DNA from: a virus
Direction: 5' to 3' (one strand)
Length of the DNA stretch: 47,753 bases
IMG/VR virus record: IMGVR_UViG_3300045999_008178
Coordinates: 1 to 47,753 of that record
Below the pieces are notes generated by a model that saw only the letters and a program-made list of their open reading frames with translations, searched no databases and was not told the DNA's origin. How positions within the stretch are numbered: position 1 is the first letter of the stretch; each line of letters begins with the position of its first letter. Shown here one piece after another: positions 1-6,548 of the stretch. Made by a program: the position numbers and the translations under genes.

Positions 1-37
1 CCCCCGGAGGGGACTCGTTATCATCCCTCTCCGGGGG
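1..37. other. 9-bp inverted repeat, possible terminator beyond the first gene
   Basis: CCCCCGGAG (1-9) is perfectly complementary to CTCCGGGGG (29-37), with a 19-nt loop. It lies downstream of the minus-strand gene that stops at 88, so it could end that transcript. The window edge hides whether a T-run follows. The remaining bases up to 87 hold nothing else I recognise. Confidence 0.45.
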
Positions 38-87
38 GTCGGGTGGGTCCATGGGAGGATCCATGGACCGGACAGAGCGGGGATACA

Positions 88-786
88 TCAGAGATCCCCG
101 GAGTTATTACCACGGGCGATAGCCGCTGCTTTTTTGCGACCAGCCCCGTGGGCCCAGAACGCGACAATAACTGTGCGAGCGGGACGAGCACAGATAGGGC
201 CCTGCTTTCCTCCGCAGTTAGAGCAGGTAATATGCTCTGCTGTGTTAGCTGGACATTGGATGACGGGGATCCCGTCGATCTTGAAGTGGGTGGGGGATTC
301 AGGAGGAACCACTAGGACAGTTGGGAGGCCCTGGCGGAAGGCGGAGGCGGCGTCCTCGGGGGTCTCCGTGGAGATGTTTATGCAGAATCCCCGGCTGATT
401 GCTTCTCGAATTACGAGGAGATTGGCGGGAGATAGGACGTGATGCGTGTATGTCCAGGCTTTGAGATGGGCAGCGGCAGCGGCCAGGCCAAGGACAAGCC
501 GGGGGATGAGCTGGCCGGTATTGTGCCAGAGATCGCCAGCCACATTGTGGCGGAAATAGGCGCCGGGGCGTAACTCTCGGAGCTTGGCGAATAGGGATTC
601 TGGGGAGATCCCGGTAGTGGGGACTTTTGACCAGTGGAACAGGACCATGCCGTAGGAGGCATAGCAGCCGTGGCCCTTGAGCGGGCAGGTTGTGGGACAG
701 GAGGACTCCTCGGTTAGAGTCAAAGAGATCGGCCCGGTTTTGGCATTGCCGGAGCGGGCAATGAAGTGGGAAAGGGGGTCTTTCAT
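88..786 (-). CDS. Cys-rich DUF7227/gp88-like phage protein
   Basis: 232 aa, last gene of the minus-strand accessory operon. The N-terminal region begins FIARSGNAKTGPI and continues into a cysteine cluster SSCPTTCPLKGHGCYA (about residues 28-44). A central part reads RHNVAGDLW and TYTHHVL, and a second cysteine cluster near the C-terminus reads CSNCGGKQGPIC, followed by the conserved FWAHGAGRKKA ending. This pattern matches my memory of a widespread phage family (DUF7227, related to mycobacteriophage gp88). The spaced cysteines and histidines suggest bound metal, but the activity is unknown to me. It follows the alanine-repeat gene after 21 nt. The family call is from recalled motifs, not a search. 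Confidence 0.7.
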   Translation of the reverse strand: MKDPLSHFIARSGNAKTGPISLTLTEESSCPTTCPLKGHGCYASYGMVLFHWSKVPTTGISPESLFAKLRELRPGAYFRHNVAGDLWHNTGQLIPRLVLGLAAAAAHLKAWTYTHHVLSPANLLVIREAISRGFCINISTETPEDAASAFRQGLPTVLVVPPESPTHFKIDGIPVIQCPANTAEHITCSNCGGKQGPICARPARTVIVAFWAHGAGRKKAAAIARGNNSGDL

Positions 787-807
787 AGGGATGACGGGGT
801 GCGTTGG

Positions 808-1410
808 TTAATGCTCCAGCTTGATAAGCTTATCTAGCAACCCGCAAGGGTTGAATGTGGTCCAAGCAGCATCAGCAGCAGCAGCACGAGCAGCAGCAGC
901 AGCAGCATAAGCAGCAGCAGCAGCAGCATAAGCAGCAGCAGCATAAGCAGCAGCAGCATAAGCAGCAGCAGCAGCACGAGCAGCAGCACGAGCAGCAGCA
1001 GCATCAGCAGTTCTTTGCCGCAGCATCTCCTTCCACTGCTCCCCATAGCCTCCTGAGTCGGCTGCTGGTTGAACAGTAGGTAGAACGGATTCCCATAGCC
1101 AATTCATGATAATAGTTAGGCGTTCCTGCTCTCTCTCACGGCCAGTCCCGGCGGCTAACGGTAATAGGCGCTTCCACTCTGTGCTATTTCGCATTGTATC
1201 AGGCATGGCATCCTGCATTGGAATTATCCATTTTCCGATAACTTCTGACATGCACAGTGGAATTGTGTCAGATAATTCCCCAGAAAGGGTTAGATTGATT
1301 GCAGCGATGCTGCAGGCGTTGTGTTCATCGCCTAAGCCTGCAGGTAGGTGCATGGTAGCCAGCTTGAGAGCAATGGCTTGTTGTTGCTGCTCGGTAATGG
1401 TTGATTGCAT
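808..1410 (-). CDS. Conserved phage protein with alanine-repeat C-terminus
   Basis: About 200 aa from an ATG at 1410. I prefer this start because the upstream gene stops at 1425; an open frame extends to 1488. The N-terminal 130 residues are well mixed and look folded (TITEQQQQAIALKLATM, CSIAAINLTLSGEL, LPLAAGTGREREQERL). The C-terminal 60 residues are runs of 2-6 alanines separated by single Y, R or D, before an ordinary tail ending LDKLIKLEH. Such an Ala-rich stretch should form a long helix with an aromatic or charged residue about every 5-7 positions. The function is unknown. The repeat is coded by an almost pure GCN tract, so its length probably varies between isolates. Confidence 0.75.
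   Translation of the reverse strand: MQSTITEQQQQAIALKLATMHLPAGLGDEHNACSIAAINLTLSGELSDTIPLCMSEVIGKWIIPMQDAMPDTMRNSTEWKRLLPLAAGTGREREQERLTIIMNWLWESVLPTVQPAADSGGYGEQWKEMLRQRTADAAAARAAARAAAAAYAAAAYAAAAYAAAAAAYAAAAAARAAAADAAWTTFNPCGLLDKLIKLEH
864..1010. repeat. GCN trinucleotide tract
   Basis: Nearly uninterrupted AGC/GCA triplets (read as GCT/GCN on the coding minus strand) broken by ATA, ATC and ACG. It codes the Ala-rich repeat of the 808-1410 gene and opens long spurious Gln-, Leu- and Ala-rich frames in other phases. Confidence 0.9.
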
Positions 1411-1424
1411 TGGATCAGCCGGTG

Positions 1425-1814
1425 TTAGCCGGGGAGGGGTGAACGGGTGTCGGTCATAGTCCATAGGAAGCCGTCCCAATAATGCCAAGTTATTAACTCA
1501 GCATCGCGGAGGAAGGCTTTTACTTGACTAAAGGTCCTGAAGTGTAGGCACATCTCACTACGACAGTAGTGGTAAGATGGCCCTTCGGTAGAGGATTCTA
1601 TATCCTCTCCCTTACTGTTATATCGACCTGTTAGTCTTTTGATTTTGTCGTTGATGCCCGACATGCCTCCAGGCGATACCAACATGGCGGCTAAGGGGCC
1701 GCTATTGTAGGATTCGACTAGGGTTTTTTGGAGAGATTCGCCGTAAGACCCGTGGCAGCGGGACACGAGGAATAGCTCGTCAGCTACTTTAGCGACGAGG
1801 TAAGAGCGGTTCAT
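1425..1814 (-). CDS. Hypothetical protein
   Basis: 129 aa from ATG at 1814 (MNRSYLVAKVADELFLVSRC). A longer frame reaches 1916 but would overlap the upstream gene that stops at 1837, so I chose the internal methionine. I do not recognise the fold. It contains an HYCRSEMCLHF stretch with two cysteines and histidines and ends WHYWDGFLWTMTDTRSP. No membrane segment is visible. It lies in the accessory operon, 14 nt upstream of the Ala-repeat gene start. Confidence 0.6.
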   Translation of the reverse strand: MNRSYLVAKVADELFLVSRCHGSYGESLQKTLVESYNSGPLAAMLVSPGGMSGINDKIKRLTGRYNSKGEDIESSTEGPSYHYCRSEMCLHFRTFSQVKAFLRDAELITWHYWDGFLWTMTDTRSPLPG

Positions 1815-1836
1815 GGGAAAATTGGGGTAGAGGGAT

Positions 1837-2064
1837 TTAACGTTTACCAAGTCGTCTACATCGCTCCTCAAAACTAACAATATCTCCAGATGGCACCATG
1901 CGGTGAGTGCCGTCACCTAACGGATCCGCCCCGTAGTCGGGATCACCCGGTTTCCAGGGTAGGATTGGCTTTGGCGGTTCGTAGTGCATCCCGGCTGATT
2001 CGTACATCAGACGCTTTTGGCCTTCACCAGTGGTGTGGCCATAGCCGTAGTTAGGTTTAGGCAT
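1837..2064 (-). CDS. Small hypothetical phage protein
   Basis: 75 aa, Pro/Gly/Tyr-rich at the N-terminus (MPKPNYGYGHTTGEGQKRL) with PPKPILPWKPGDPDYG in the middle and a basic end (FEERCRRLGKR). The gene starts inside the end of the 2057-2218 gene (8-nt overlap), which argues for translational coupling. Function unknown. Confidence 0.65.
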   Translation of the reverse strand: MPKPNYGYGHTTGEGQKRLMYESAGMHYEPPKPILPWKPGDPDYGADPLGDGTHRMVPSGDIVSFEERCRRLGKR

Positions 2065-2218
2065 GAGACTTTGACCTCCCGTCGCGTAGCTCTAGCTGAC
2101 AAGTAGCGTGCATAGTGAACAATCTGGTGTAATCAGATGGCTTACCTCCAAACTTCCTAGCTCTTTCGGCTGCAGAAGGTACGAGGATAATCGGCTTGCC
2201 ACAATGAGTACAATTCAT
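2057..2218 (-). CDS. 53-aa CxxC zinc-ribbon-like small protein
   Basis: Short gene found by reading the gap between its neighbours. The product is 53 aa, begins MNCTHCGKPIILVP and has a third cysteine at residue 40 in HATCQLEL. The start overlaps the upstream stop as ATGA (2215-2218) and its end overlaps the next start by 8 nt, the same coupled arrangement seen throughout this operon. The CxxC with a later His/Cys pair suggests a single zinc knuckle. Function unknown. Confidence 0.7.
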   Translation of the reverse strand: MNCTHCGKPIILVPSAAERARKFGGKPSDYTRLFTMHATCQLELRDGRSKSHA

Positions 2219-2508
2219 GGGGAATTAAAGGCCACGGAATAAGTGGTATTATCAATATGATGTACTGATGCTACAGCCCAATGAGGGCTGCCAGACTTGG
2301 CCGCTACTGCTAGAGCAGCAACTAAAGGCCCGTCGCTGAAAGGTACAGCGAGGCGAACTACAAGCCCCTCACCACGGGTAAGCGTTGCTATCCATTTTGG
2401 TGGACGGCGACTTGTGGGTCCATGGTATTTGACTATGGCTGCAGGAGGGGCCCCGCGTATATACTCCCCGGTCCACACCGGGGTTTGATTGGTTTTGGAT
2501 TTAGACAT
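2215..2508 (-). CDS. Small hypothetical phage protein
   Basis: 97 aa beginning MSKSKTNQTPVWTGEYIRG. It contains alternating hydrophobic stretches (WIATLTRGEGLVVRLAVPF and VAALAVAAKSGSPHWAVASV) that look like beta strands rather than membrane helices. It is coupled to the downstream zinc-ribbon gene by an ATGA overlap. No function recognised. Confidence 0.65.
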   Translation of the reverse strand: MSKSKTNQTPVWTGEYIRGAPPAAIVKYHGPTSRRPPKWIATLTRGEGLVVRLAVPFSDGPLVAALAVAAKSGSPHWAVASVHHIDNTTYSVAFNSP

Positions 2509-2511
2509 GGT

Positions 2512-2715
2512 TTAAGCCTCTGGGTTTGGAGTAAGTCCTAGAACCTTAATAATGGCCCCAGTGGTGTGGTAAGGATAGCGGACACAGGTGTGGCCGCAGA
2601 ACTGCCAAGACGAGAAAGTCGGTGAGAACCAGAGATCTGCGGGGTTGATTCCTACAGAGGTAAGCTGTTCCGCAGTTACGGGAGGAATTGAAGGGTTGCT
2701 GAAGTGTGTTTTCAT
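2512..2715 (-). CDS. Small hypothetical protein
   Basis: 67 aa from ATG 2715 (MKTHFSNPSIPPVTAEQL). This start gives an ATGA overlap with the upstream gene stop at 2712, preferred over a frame reaching 2739. It includes LWFSPTFSSWQFCGHTCVRYPYHTTGA with two cysteines. Function unknown. Confidence 0.65.
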   Translation of the reverse strand: MKTHFSNPSIPPVTAEQLTSVGINPADLWFSPTFSSWQFCGHTCVRYPYHTTGAIIKVLGLTPNPEA

Positions 2716-3356
2716 GAAAAAGGTTCCTCTTTCAGCCAACAGTCGTATCTACTAAAGTCCACACACAAGTAAGCGGTCTGCCCTTCATCAGCGCAGTTAA
2801 GAAACTCATCAGCTACTGAAGCTATTTTGTCAAACAGGTGTGTAGAGATTGTGTAATTGTCCAATTTTTTGAATCTTCTTATATAAGCCTGGTAGCCTTT
2901 ACACACCCAAGCCACAGATGAACCTATGTCGATCGTTATGGTTCCTTCAACTTCATGTTCAGCTTGTTTTATTCCCTGTTCTATACCTTTTCGCATTAGC
3001 TCAACAATCTTCTTATCTTGTATGTAGCTATTACACGGCAAGCTACAGAAAGCGTTTCCATTGTAGCAACAACTTACAGCCATACGGGATACGTCCATCG
3101 CAATATCATCTAGATCCAGCATTCTATACCCCCCAGGACTACTCCAACCACACTCTAGCCTTCCAGCTACAATCCCTCCTATAGCCATTAGCTCATCAAC
3201 TACTGGATTAGGGTGAGGAGTCACGGGGTGTTCAAGTATGTCATGGGCTATACCTAATCCCCGCAAGGGGTCGAAGTAGGGTCTACCTACGTCTACGACG
3301 AGCCCAAGCCCACCATACTCTTCGTGCTCTTTGACTGTGATCTTGTAGGTTTTCAT
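2712..3356 (-). CDS. Conserved hypothetical phage protein
   Basis: 214 aa from ATG 3356, chosen because it makes an ATGA overlap with the preceding gene; an upstream extension to 3398 would overlap that gene. It contains YFDPLRGLGIAHDILEHP, a motif I associate with uncharacterised phage proteins, then a Cys-rich patch (SCCYNGNAFCSLPC) and an amphipathic helical region (VELMRKGIEQGIKQAEHEVEG). Function unknown. Probably cytoplasmic, as no membrane segment is visible. Confidence 0.7.
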   Translation of the reverse strand: MKTYKITVKEHEEYGGLGLVVDVGRPYFDPLRGLGIAHDILEHPVTPHPNPVVDELMAIGGIVAGRLECGWSSPGGYRMLDLDDIAMDVSRMAVSCCYNGNAFCSLPCNSYIQDKKIVELMRKGIEQGIKQAEHEVEGTITIDIGSSVAWVCKGYQAYIRRFKKLDNYTISTHLFDKIASVADEFLNCADEGQTAYLCVDFSRYDCWLKEEPFS

Positions 3357-3568
3357 GAGAAAAGGGTTACCTCTGCAAGATGAGAGAATCTTCCCCAAAT
3401 CGAGTGCATGTGCTCATCTGAGATTAGACGAGAGTGGAGCATTCGACCTGTTTGGTCGGAAGCTTCTACTTTCCACCAGCCTTGATGGAAAGTAGATCTG
3501 ACAAAGTGCATCCAGATTCTGTTCTCTGGAGCGAAGACGTTGAACGAGTAAACGCGAGATAGAGTCAT
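3353..3568 (-). CDS. Small hypothetical protein
   Basis: 71 aa (MTLSRVYSFNVFAPENRIW), aromatic-rich with WKVEASDQTGRM, consistent with a small beta-rich fold. ATGA overlaps at both ends place it firmly in the operon. An overlapping frame at 3414-3608 lacks this coupling and was left out. Confidence 0.6.
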   Translation of the reverse strand: MTLSRVYSFNVFAPENRIWMHFVRSTFHQGWWKVEASDQTGRMLHSRLISDEHMHSIWGRFSHLAEVTLFS

Positions 3569-3750
3569 GGACCTCCACAGAGAAACTGGATAGACCAGGA
3601 TTGATCATTGTCCAATCCGCTCAAATAGCCGTCCTGTAGAAGTGGCACGACTCGATCTGTAAGATAAGTTGTAGCTTCATCTTGAAGATCGTCTAGCGTG
3701 ATAGGAGCCTCAGAATGAATAGTGAGCGTAAGCGTGACTTGGTTAATCAT
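3565..3750 (-). CDS. Small hypothetical protein
   Basis: 61 aa (MINQVTLTLTIHSEAPITL, then LDDLQDEATTYLTDRVVPLL). An N-terminal strand followed by a helix. Coupled to both neighbours by ATGA overlaps. Function unknown. Confidence 0.6.
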   Translation of the reverse strand: MINQVTLTLTIHSEAPITLDDLQDEATTYLTDRVVPLLQDGYLSGLDNDQSWSIQFLCGGP

Positions 3751-4136
3751 TCGTACCCCGCGATGTAGACTTTGCCGTCGTCGCCGACGTAGACATCCAA
3801 CTGGCTATACTGGCTAGCTAGAGCATCCACCCGTTTGGCTAATTTGGCCTCCACAGTATCGCCCCAGAAGTCATCTGTAAACGAACTTCCGTGATGATTG
3901 CGCACACAGAAGAATAAATGTGCGATCCTGCCTTCGCAGGTCTCGAAGTGATCCTCTAGGGAGTTGTCTCCTAGACCTAGATCTAGGAGGATTTGATCAG
4001 CCTTTTCACGGAAGTCTCGGTATTCTTCAATGACAGTTTCAGTGATAGATGGTGGGAAATCATTGAATGTTTTACCGCTGAAGTCTTCTAGTTCTGAAGA
4101 TTCCAGCTCCAACAGGTGACCCAAAAGGTTTTTCAT
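3747..4136 (-). CDS. Hypothetical acidic protein
   Basis: 129 aa, strongly acidic in its first half (LELESSELEDFSGKTFNDF, EEYRDFREKADQILLDLGL), mainly helical, ending in a short beta hairpin DVYVGDDGKVYIAGYE. ATGA overlaps with both neighbours. Small acidic phage proteins are often inhibitors or DNA mimics, but nothing specific supports that here. Confidence 0.65.
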   Translation of the reverse strand: MKNLLGHLLELESSELEDFSGKTFNDFPPSITETVIEEYRDFREKADQILLDLGLGDNSLEDHFETCEGRIAHLFFCVRNHHGSSFTDDFWGDTVEAKLAKRVDALASQYSQLDVYVGDDGKVYIAGYE

Positions 4137-4414
4137 GGGTAAAAAGTGGCGTAGGAACAGATTGGGGCAGTACGTTCGTAGTATGTGACTTTTATATCAA
4201 GGTCTACACCTCTTGCCTCACAAGCTTTTCTAAACAGCCCTGCATCACTATCCTCTTCTAGATAGATAGTCGCACCTCGCTGATAAGAGCATTGCGATAT
4301 GCGTTTGTAGTCATCGCCCATGATCATCTTTGCCACATCACGATTGACATGGAGCCAGCCGTGGCTGGGGTCAGATGTAAAGCGGAGTGTGACAGGTTTG
4401 GTAGGCTTAGTCAT
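4133..4414 (-). CDS. Small conserved phage protein
   Basis: 93 aa with a DPSHGWLHVNRDVAKMI segment followed by ISQCSYQRGATIYLEEDSDAG, and later TAPICSYATF. I have the impression of similar small proteins in unrelated phages but know no function. Coupled by ATGA overlaps to the genes on either side. Confidence 0.7.
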   Translation of the reverse strand: MTKPTKPVTLRFTSDPSHGWLHVNRDVAKMIMGDDYKRISQCSYQRGATIYLEEDSDAGLFRKACEARGVDLDIKVTYYERTAPICSYATFYP

Positions 4415-4617
4415 CTTGAAAGCCTCCGGCGATATTCATCGCCATAAGTGAACGCCTGATCGGCGTAGTACCCCTCTCTGGCGGGGTTCCAGCCACGCAT
4501 GGCAGATTCTGCCTGACGGCAATCTCTGACAACATGGCGCAAAGCGCCAAGATCGAGAGTTTCTGCATGGCGCCGCCATTTGGCGAAGTCGGCTGCTGTT
4601 GCGTGTTCTGCGATCAT
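4411..4617 (-). CDS. Small conserved phage protein
   Basis: 68 aa, helical, with LDLGALRHVVRDCRQAESA and MRGWNPAREGYYADQA, a pattern that recurs in small phage proteins of unknown role. ATGA overlaps upstream and downstream. An overlapping reading at 4436-4651 is a frame shadow. Confidence 0.7.
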   Translation of the reverse strand: MIAEHATAADFAKWRRHAETLDLGALRHVVRDCRQAESAMRGWNPAREGYYADQAFTYGDEYRRRLSR

Positions 4618-4925
4618 GGTAGCCTCTCAAAGACAATGACACCATGGCCATCAGTTATTCGTATATCCGCCAACCTGTGCATAGTTTTAGCGGAGTACTC
4701 CTTCAGGGCCTCTAGCGACACTGCTACATGGTTCTCACATTCAGTGAGAGTGTAGTCTCGCTGTTCTCGATAAACAGCAAGCCCCGTGCGGGCTATGAAA
4801 ACAGTATTACCGTTAGTGTCCCGGCGTCGTTCGGTTAGAACAACATCAAGAACAGGGCGTGGCGTAGTTGTACGCCAAAGATCCATCGCGGCCTTAGCCG
4901 GATGGATAACGGTTGTAACTGACAT
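4614..4925 (-). CDS. Hypothetical protein behind a leader hairpin
   Basis: 103 aa beginning MSVTTVIHPAKAAMDLW, with a beta-rich centre and a conserved-looking end GHGVIVFERLP. First gene of the ATGA-coupled chain 2715-4925. Its start codon is preceded by no Shine-Dalgarno but by a 5-bp hairpin leader that is repeated before the gene starting at 5625. Function unknown. Confidence 0.65.
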   Translation of the reverse strand: MSVTTVIHPAKAAMDLWRTTTPRPVLDVVLTERRRDTNGNTVFIARTGLAVYREQRDYTLTECENHVAVSLEALKEYSAKTMHRLADIRITDGHGVIVFERLP

Positions 4926-4955
4926 AGGAAGTCAGACGGCTAAAGAGCCGGGGTA
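4926..4955 (-). promoter_or_regulatory. Leader hairpin, copy A
   Basis: Read on the minus strand the leader is ACCCCGGCT-CTTT-AGCCGTCTG followed by 7 nt and the ATG at 4925. CGGCT/AGCCG forms a 5-bp stem. Copy B before the 5625 start has the same stem and spacing but a different loop (TTCT). The stem occupies the place where a Shine-Dalgarno would sit. Confidence 0.6.
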
Positions 4956-4962
4956 GAGGAAA

Positions 4963-5012
4963 GAGGGACAATCCCTCATCAAAAGTACCCCTAGACGCAG
5001 TGCGCTTAGGGG
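4963..5012 (-). other. Two intergenic hairpins
   Basis: GAGGGA-TTG-TCCCTC (4963-4977), followed on the minus strand by TTTCCTC, resembles a weak intrinsic terminator. CCCCTA (4988-4993) pairs with TAGGGG (5007-5012). They lie between the 5044-5625 gene and the leader of the next operon and may separate two transcription units. Confidence 0.45.
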
Positions 5013-5031
5013 AAACTCTTGAGGAGGGGAT

Positions 5032-5061
5032 GCCAACCTAGCGCTAGCTTGCTAGGCTGGC
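5032..5061 (-). other. 11-bp hairpin across the stop codon of the 5044 gene
   Basis: On the minus strand GCCAGCCTAGC pairs with GCTAGGTTGGC (11 bp, one G-T wobble) with an 8-nt loop containing the TAG stop. No T-run follows, so it is not a standard terminator. It may protect the mRNA 3' end or affect termination of translation. Confidence 0.6.
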
Positions 5062-5625
5062 CTCTAAATCCTTAATCTGGATGATCTGGTATTCGTCGGA
5101 AAAGTCTTGAGCAGCGGCAGCGGCAGCGGCAGCGGCAGCGGCGAGTTCTCTCGTGAAGAACACATTAGAACCTTGATAATTAGGGTCTATTCCTCTTATG
5201 CCTTGCTTTACCTGCTCAGGATGGGTCCAATTATCGGACGCTCTAAAAATAATTGTAAACATTTTACCCATCGCTTCATCCTCTCTTGGAGTCGTCAGCC
5301 AGATGCCTAGGCCGTCTTTCCTAAACCTTTGCAGCCTGTTGGTGCAAGCCTTTACGCAATTCATAAAAGTTCTATACGTCTCCATTTCCCTTTGATACAC
5401 GCTTATAGCGTATGTGTTTATACGCCTCTTGTGTACTTTTGGATGGGGTACACTACTGAGTAGCGTTCTAATTAAACTATCTGGATCGGCGTCTTCTTCA
5501 ACACATACCTGCAACAACGGTGGTGCTTGTTGGTGCAGCATGGCCGCTTTCCATGCGGCAGCCGCATGTGCGATGTTTTCGGAGACGCATAGGCGCCTCA
5601 TTTGACTTTGAGTGAGTTTAGTCAT
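5044..5625 (-). CDS. Hypothetical protein with polyalanine tract
   Basis: 193 aa starting MTKLTQSQMRRLCVSEN. The body is helical with many basic residues (VHKRRINTYAISVY, NRLQRFRKDGLG). Near the C-terminus a run of about a dozen alanines separates it from a final acidic segment DFSDEYQIIQIKDLEA. This is the second Ala-tract protein in the operon, unrelated in its body to the 808-1410 product. The start follows leader hairpin copy B. Function unknown. Confidence 0.7.
   Translation of the reverse strand: MTKLTQSQMRRLCVSENIAHAAAAWKAAMLHQQAPPLLQVCVEEDADPDSLIRTLLSSVPHPKVHKRRINTYAISVYQREMETYRTFMNCVKACTNRLQRFRKDGLGIWLTTPREDEAMGKMFTIIFRASDNWTHPEQVKQGIRGIDPNYQGSNVFFTRELAAAAAAAAAAAQDFSDEYQIIQIKDLEASLAS
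5111..5143. repeat. GCAGCG hexanucleotide microsatellite
   Basis: Five tandem GCAGCG units plus a partial unit, coding the polyalanine run of the 5044-5625 gene. Length variation in steps of 6 nt would keep the reading frame. Confidence 0.85.
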
Positions 5626-5655
5626 GGTAAGGCAGACGGCTAGAAAGCCGGGGTG
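5626..5655 (-). promoter_or_regulatory. Leader hairpin, copy B
   Basis: Minus strand: ACCCCGGCT-TTCT-AGCCGTCTG, 7 nt, then ATG at 5625. The stem and the distance to ATG are identical to copy A, while only the loop and the last bases differ. A further small hairpin, CATC-TTAG-GATG, lies just upstream. Confidence 0.6.
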
Positions 5656-5690
5656 AATGGCATCCTAAGATGGTGCTCCCGTAGGAGCGA

Positions 5691-5789
5691 TACAACATAG
5701 GGGGATTTGAACCCCCATACGAAAGGCCCATCCTGTGAGAACAGGATGGGCGAATCGCGCCTTGCCTAGCTTGCGCTAGGTATGTTGTA
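5691..5789 (-). ncRNA. tRNA-like cloverleaf without an anticodon loop
   Basis: Minus strand: a 9-bp acceptor-like helix TACAACATA/TATGTTGTA (5781-5789 with 5691-5699); a D-position arm CCTAGC-GCAA-GCTAGG (5765-5780) capped by a GNRA loop rather than a D-loop; a 4-bp AAGG/CCTT stem (5760-5763 with 5723-5726) enclosing a 10-bp hairpin (5727-5736/5741-5750); and a perfect T-arm GGGGG-TTCAAAT-CCCCC (5700-5716) that abuts the acceptor helix with no gap, as in real tRNA. There is no 7-nt anticodon loop, no D-loop GG and no CCA. I read it as a tRNA mimic forming the 3' domain of the large RNA, not a decoding tRNA. Confidence 0.7.
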
Positions 5790-6335
5790 GAAAAATTGTT
5801 TTATGTTAATTGGCCCAGGACTACATAAAAGAGACCTGCTTACAGCCGTCGCATAACCCTGACGGTAGGGAACCCTTGCGGGATTGGGGCCCTGTAAGAG
5901 CACCCCTTATCTAAGCAGCAGGAGGCCCAACCCCCCTGAGAAGTATGTGTAGGGCCTGACAACCCCCGGTAACATACCGCATAACCTGCTTGCACTGTGA
6001 GCCCGATCTCTCTGCACGAGGATCCTGCTTGCTCACGATGGGATCTGGCTCTCACCGGCCTCCCCATCTAACGCACACTACTGCCCCCTCCGGTACTCCG
6101 GTGCTACTTGAAACCTCACCCCTGTTAGCCGACATGAAAGTCGGTAGGGATTATTGGCCCGTTCGCCGCGCTTGCTTAGGTCGATACCTAGCCGCCGGGA
6201 TTTGAATGTGCGCCACTACAGCCCATCAAAGGTCCGTAGCTCACAGCTATAACTCCTGTATTCACAGGCGAGCCGCGCTATACTGGCTGCGCTTTGGAAG
6301 GGGGATTACATAGGGTCGTCTGCGGTTGTGGAATT

Positions 6336-6364
6336 AACTTAGGCGGTTTTGGGCTGTCTGTCAA
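6336..6364 (-). promoter_or_regulatory. Second promoter-like site inside the RNA
   Basis: Minus strand TTGACA (6364-6359), 17-nt spacer, TAAGTT (6341-6336). The -35 is perfect and the -10 weak (3 of 6). It could start a shorter RNA at about 6328 that would lack the 5' domain. Confidence 0.3.
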
Positions 6365-6548
6365 CCCTTGGCGCAATCCCCAAGGGGATCACTAGCAAGA
6401 AAGAAAGAACGAACCACGACGGGTGCCGGTTCTCCTTGCTTGGATCCAACATACCCCCTAGGTCGGCAGGCTGTCAAGTGATCCCGCCAAAGGTTCCACA
6501 ACATCGGCGCAGTAAGATGAAACGCGCGCGTGCGCGGGAACCATCGTC

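Larger units (their letters stand above)
5675..6542 (-). ncRNA. Large structured noncoding RNA, GOLLD/ROOL-like candidate
   Basis: About 870 nt with no convincing gene, packed with helices. On the minus strand: a 9-bp pairing 6477-6485 with 6385-6393, enclosing CTTGC 6435-6439/GCAAG 6395-6399 and GGTTC 6428-6432/GAACC 6411-6415; a 7-bp hairpin 6365-6371/6380-6386; TAGGT/ACCTA and CCGAC/GTCGG hairpins near 6.13-6.19 kb; 5997-6002/6031-6036; a 7-bp helix 5839-5845/5892-5898 enclosing 5846-5850/5861-5865 and a GCAA-capped hairpin 5873-5882; the tRNA-like domain 5691-5789; and a UACG-capped hairpin 5675-5688. GNRA and UNCG loops appear only when read on the minus strand, matching the promoter at 6549-6577. 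GOLLD and ROOL are known classes of similar size found in phages, and GOLLD was described partly from lake metagenomes. The class assignment is inference; the dense structure is seen. Confidence 0.7.

Noticed and set aside
864-1010. CRISPR-like or minisatellite array
   Set aside because: No constant repeat with unique spacers; it is a coding alanine triplet tract.
6135-6160. Group II intron domain V (ATGAAAGT within a hairpin)
   Set aside because: Only the loop resembles it; the 34-nt domain V, AGC triad and bulge are absent and no reverse transcriptase is present.
6181-6310. A tRNA gene (GATTTGAA T-loop-like string and GTAGCTCA D-arm-like string)
   Set aside because: The bases around the T-loop string do not pair, the anticodon-position hairpin has a 4-nt loop, and no acceptor stem closes. 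Better read as part of the structured RNA.
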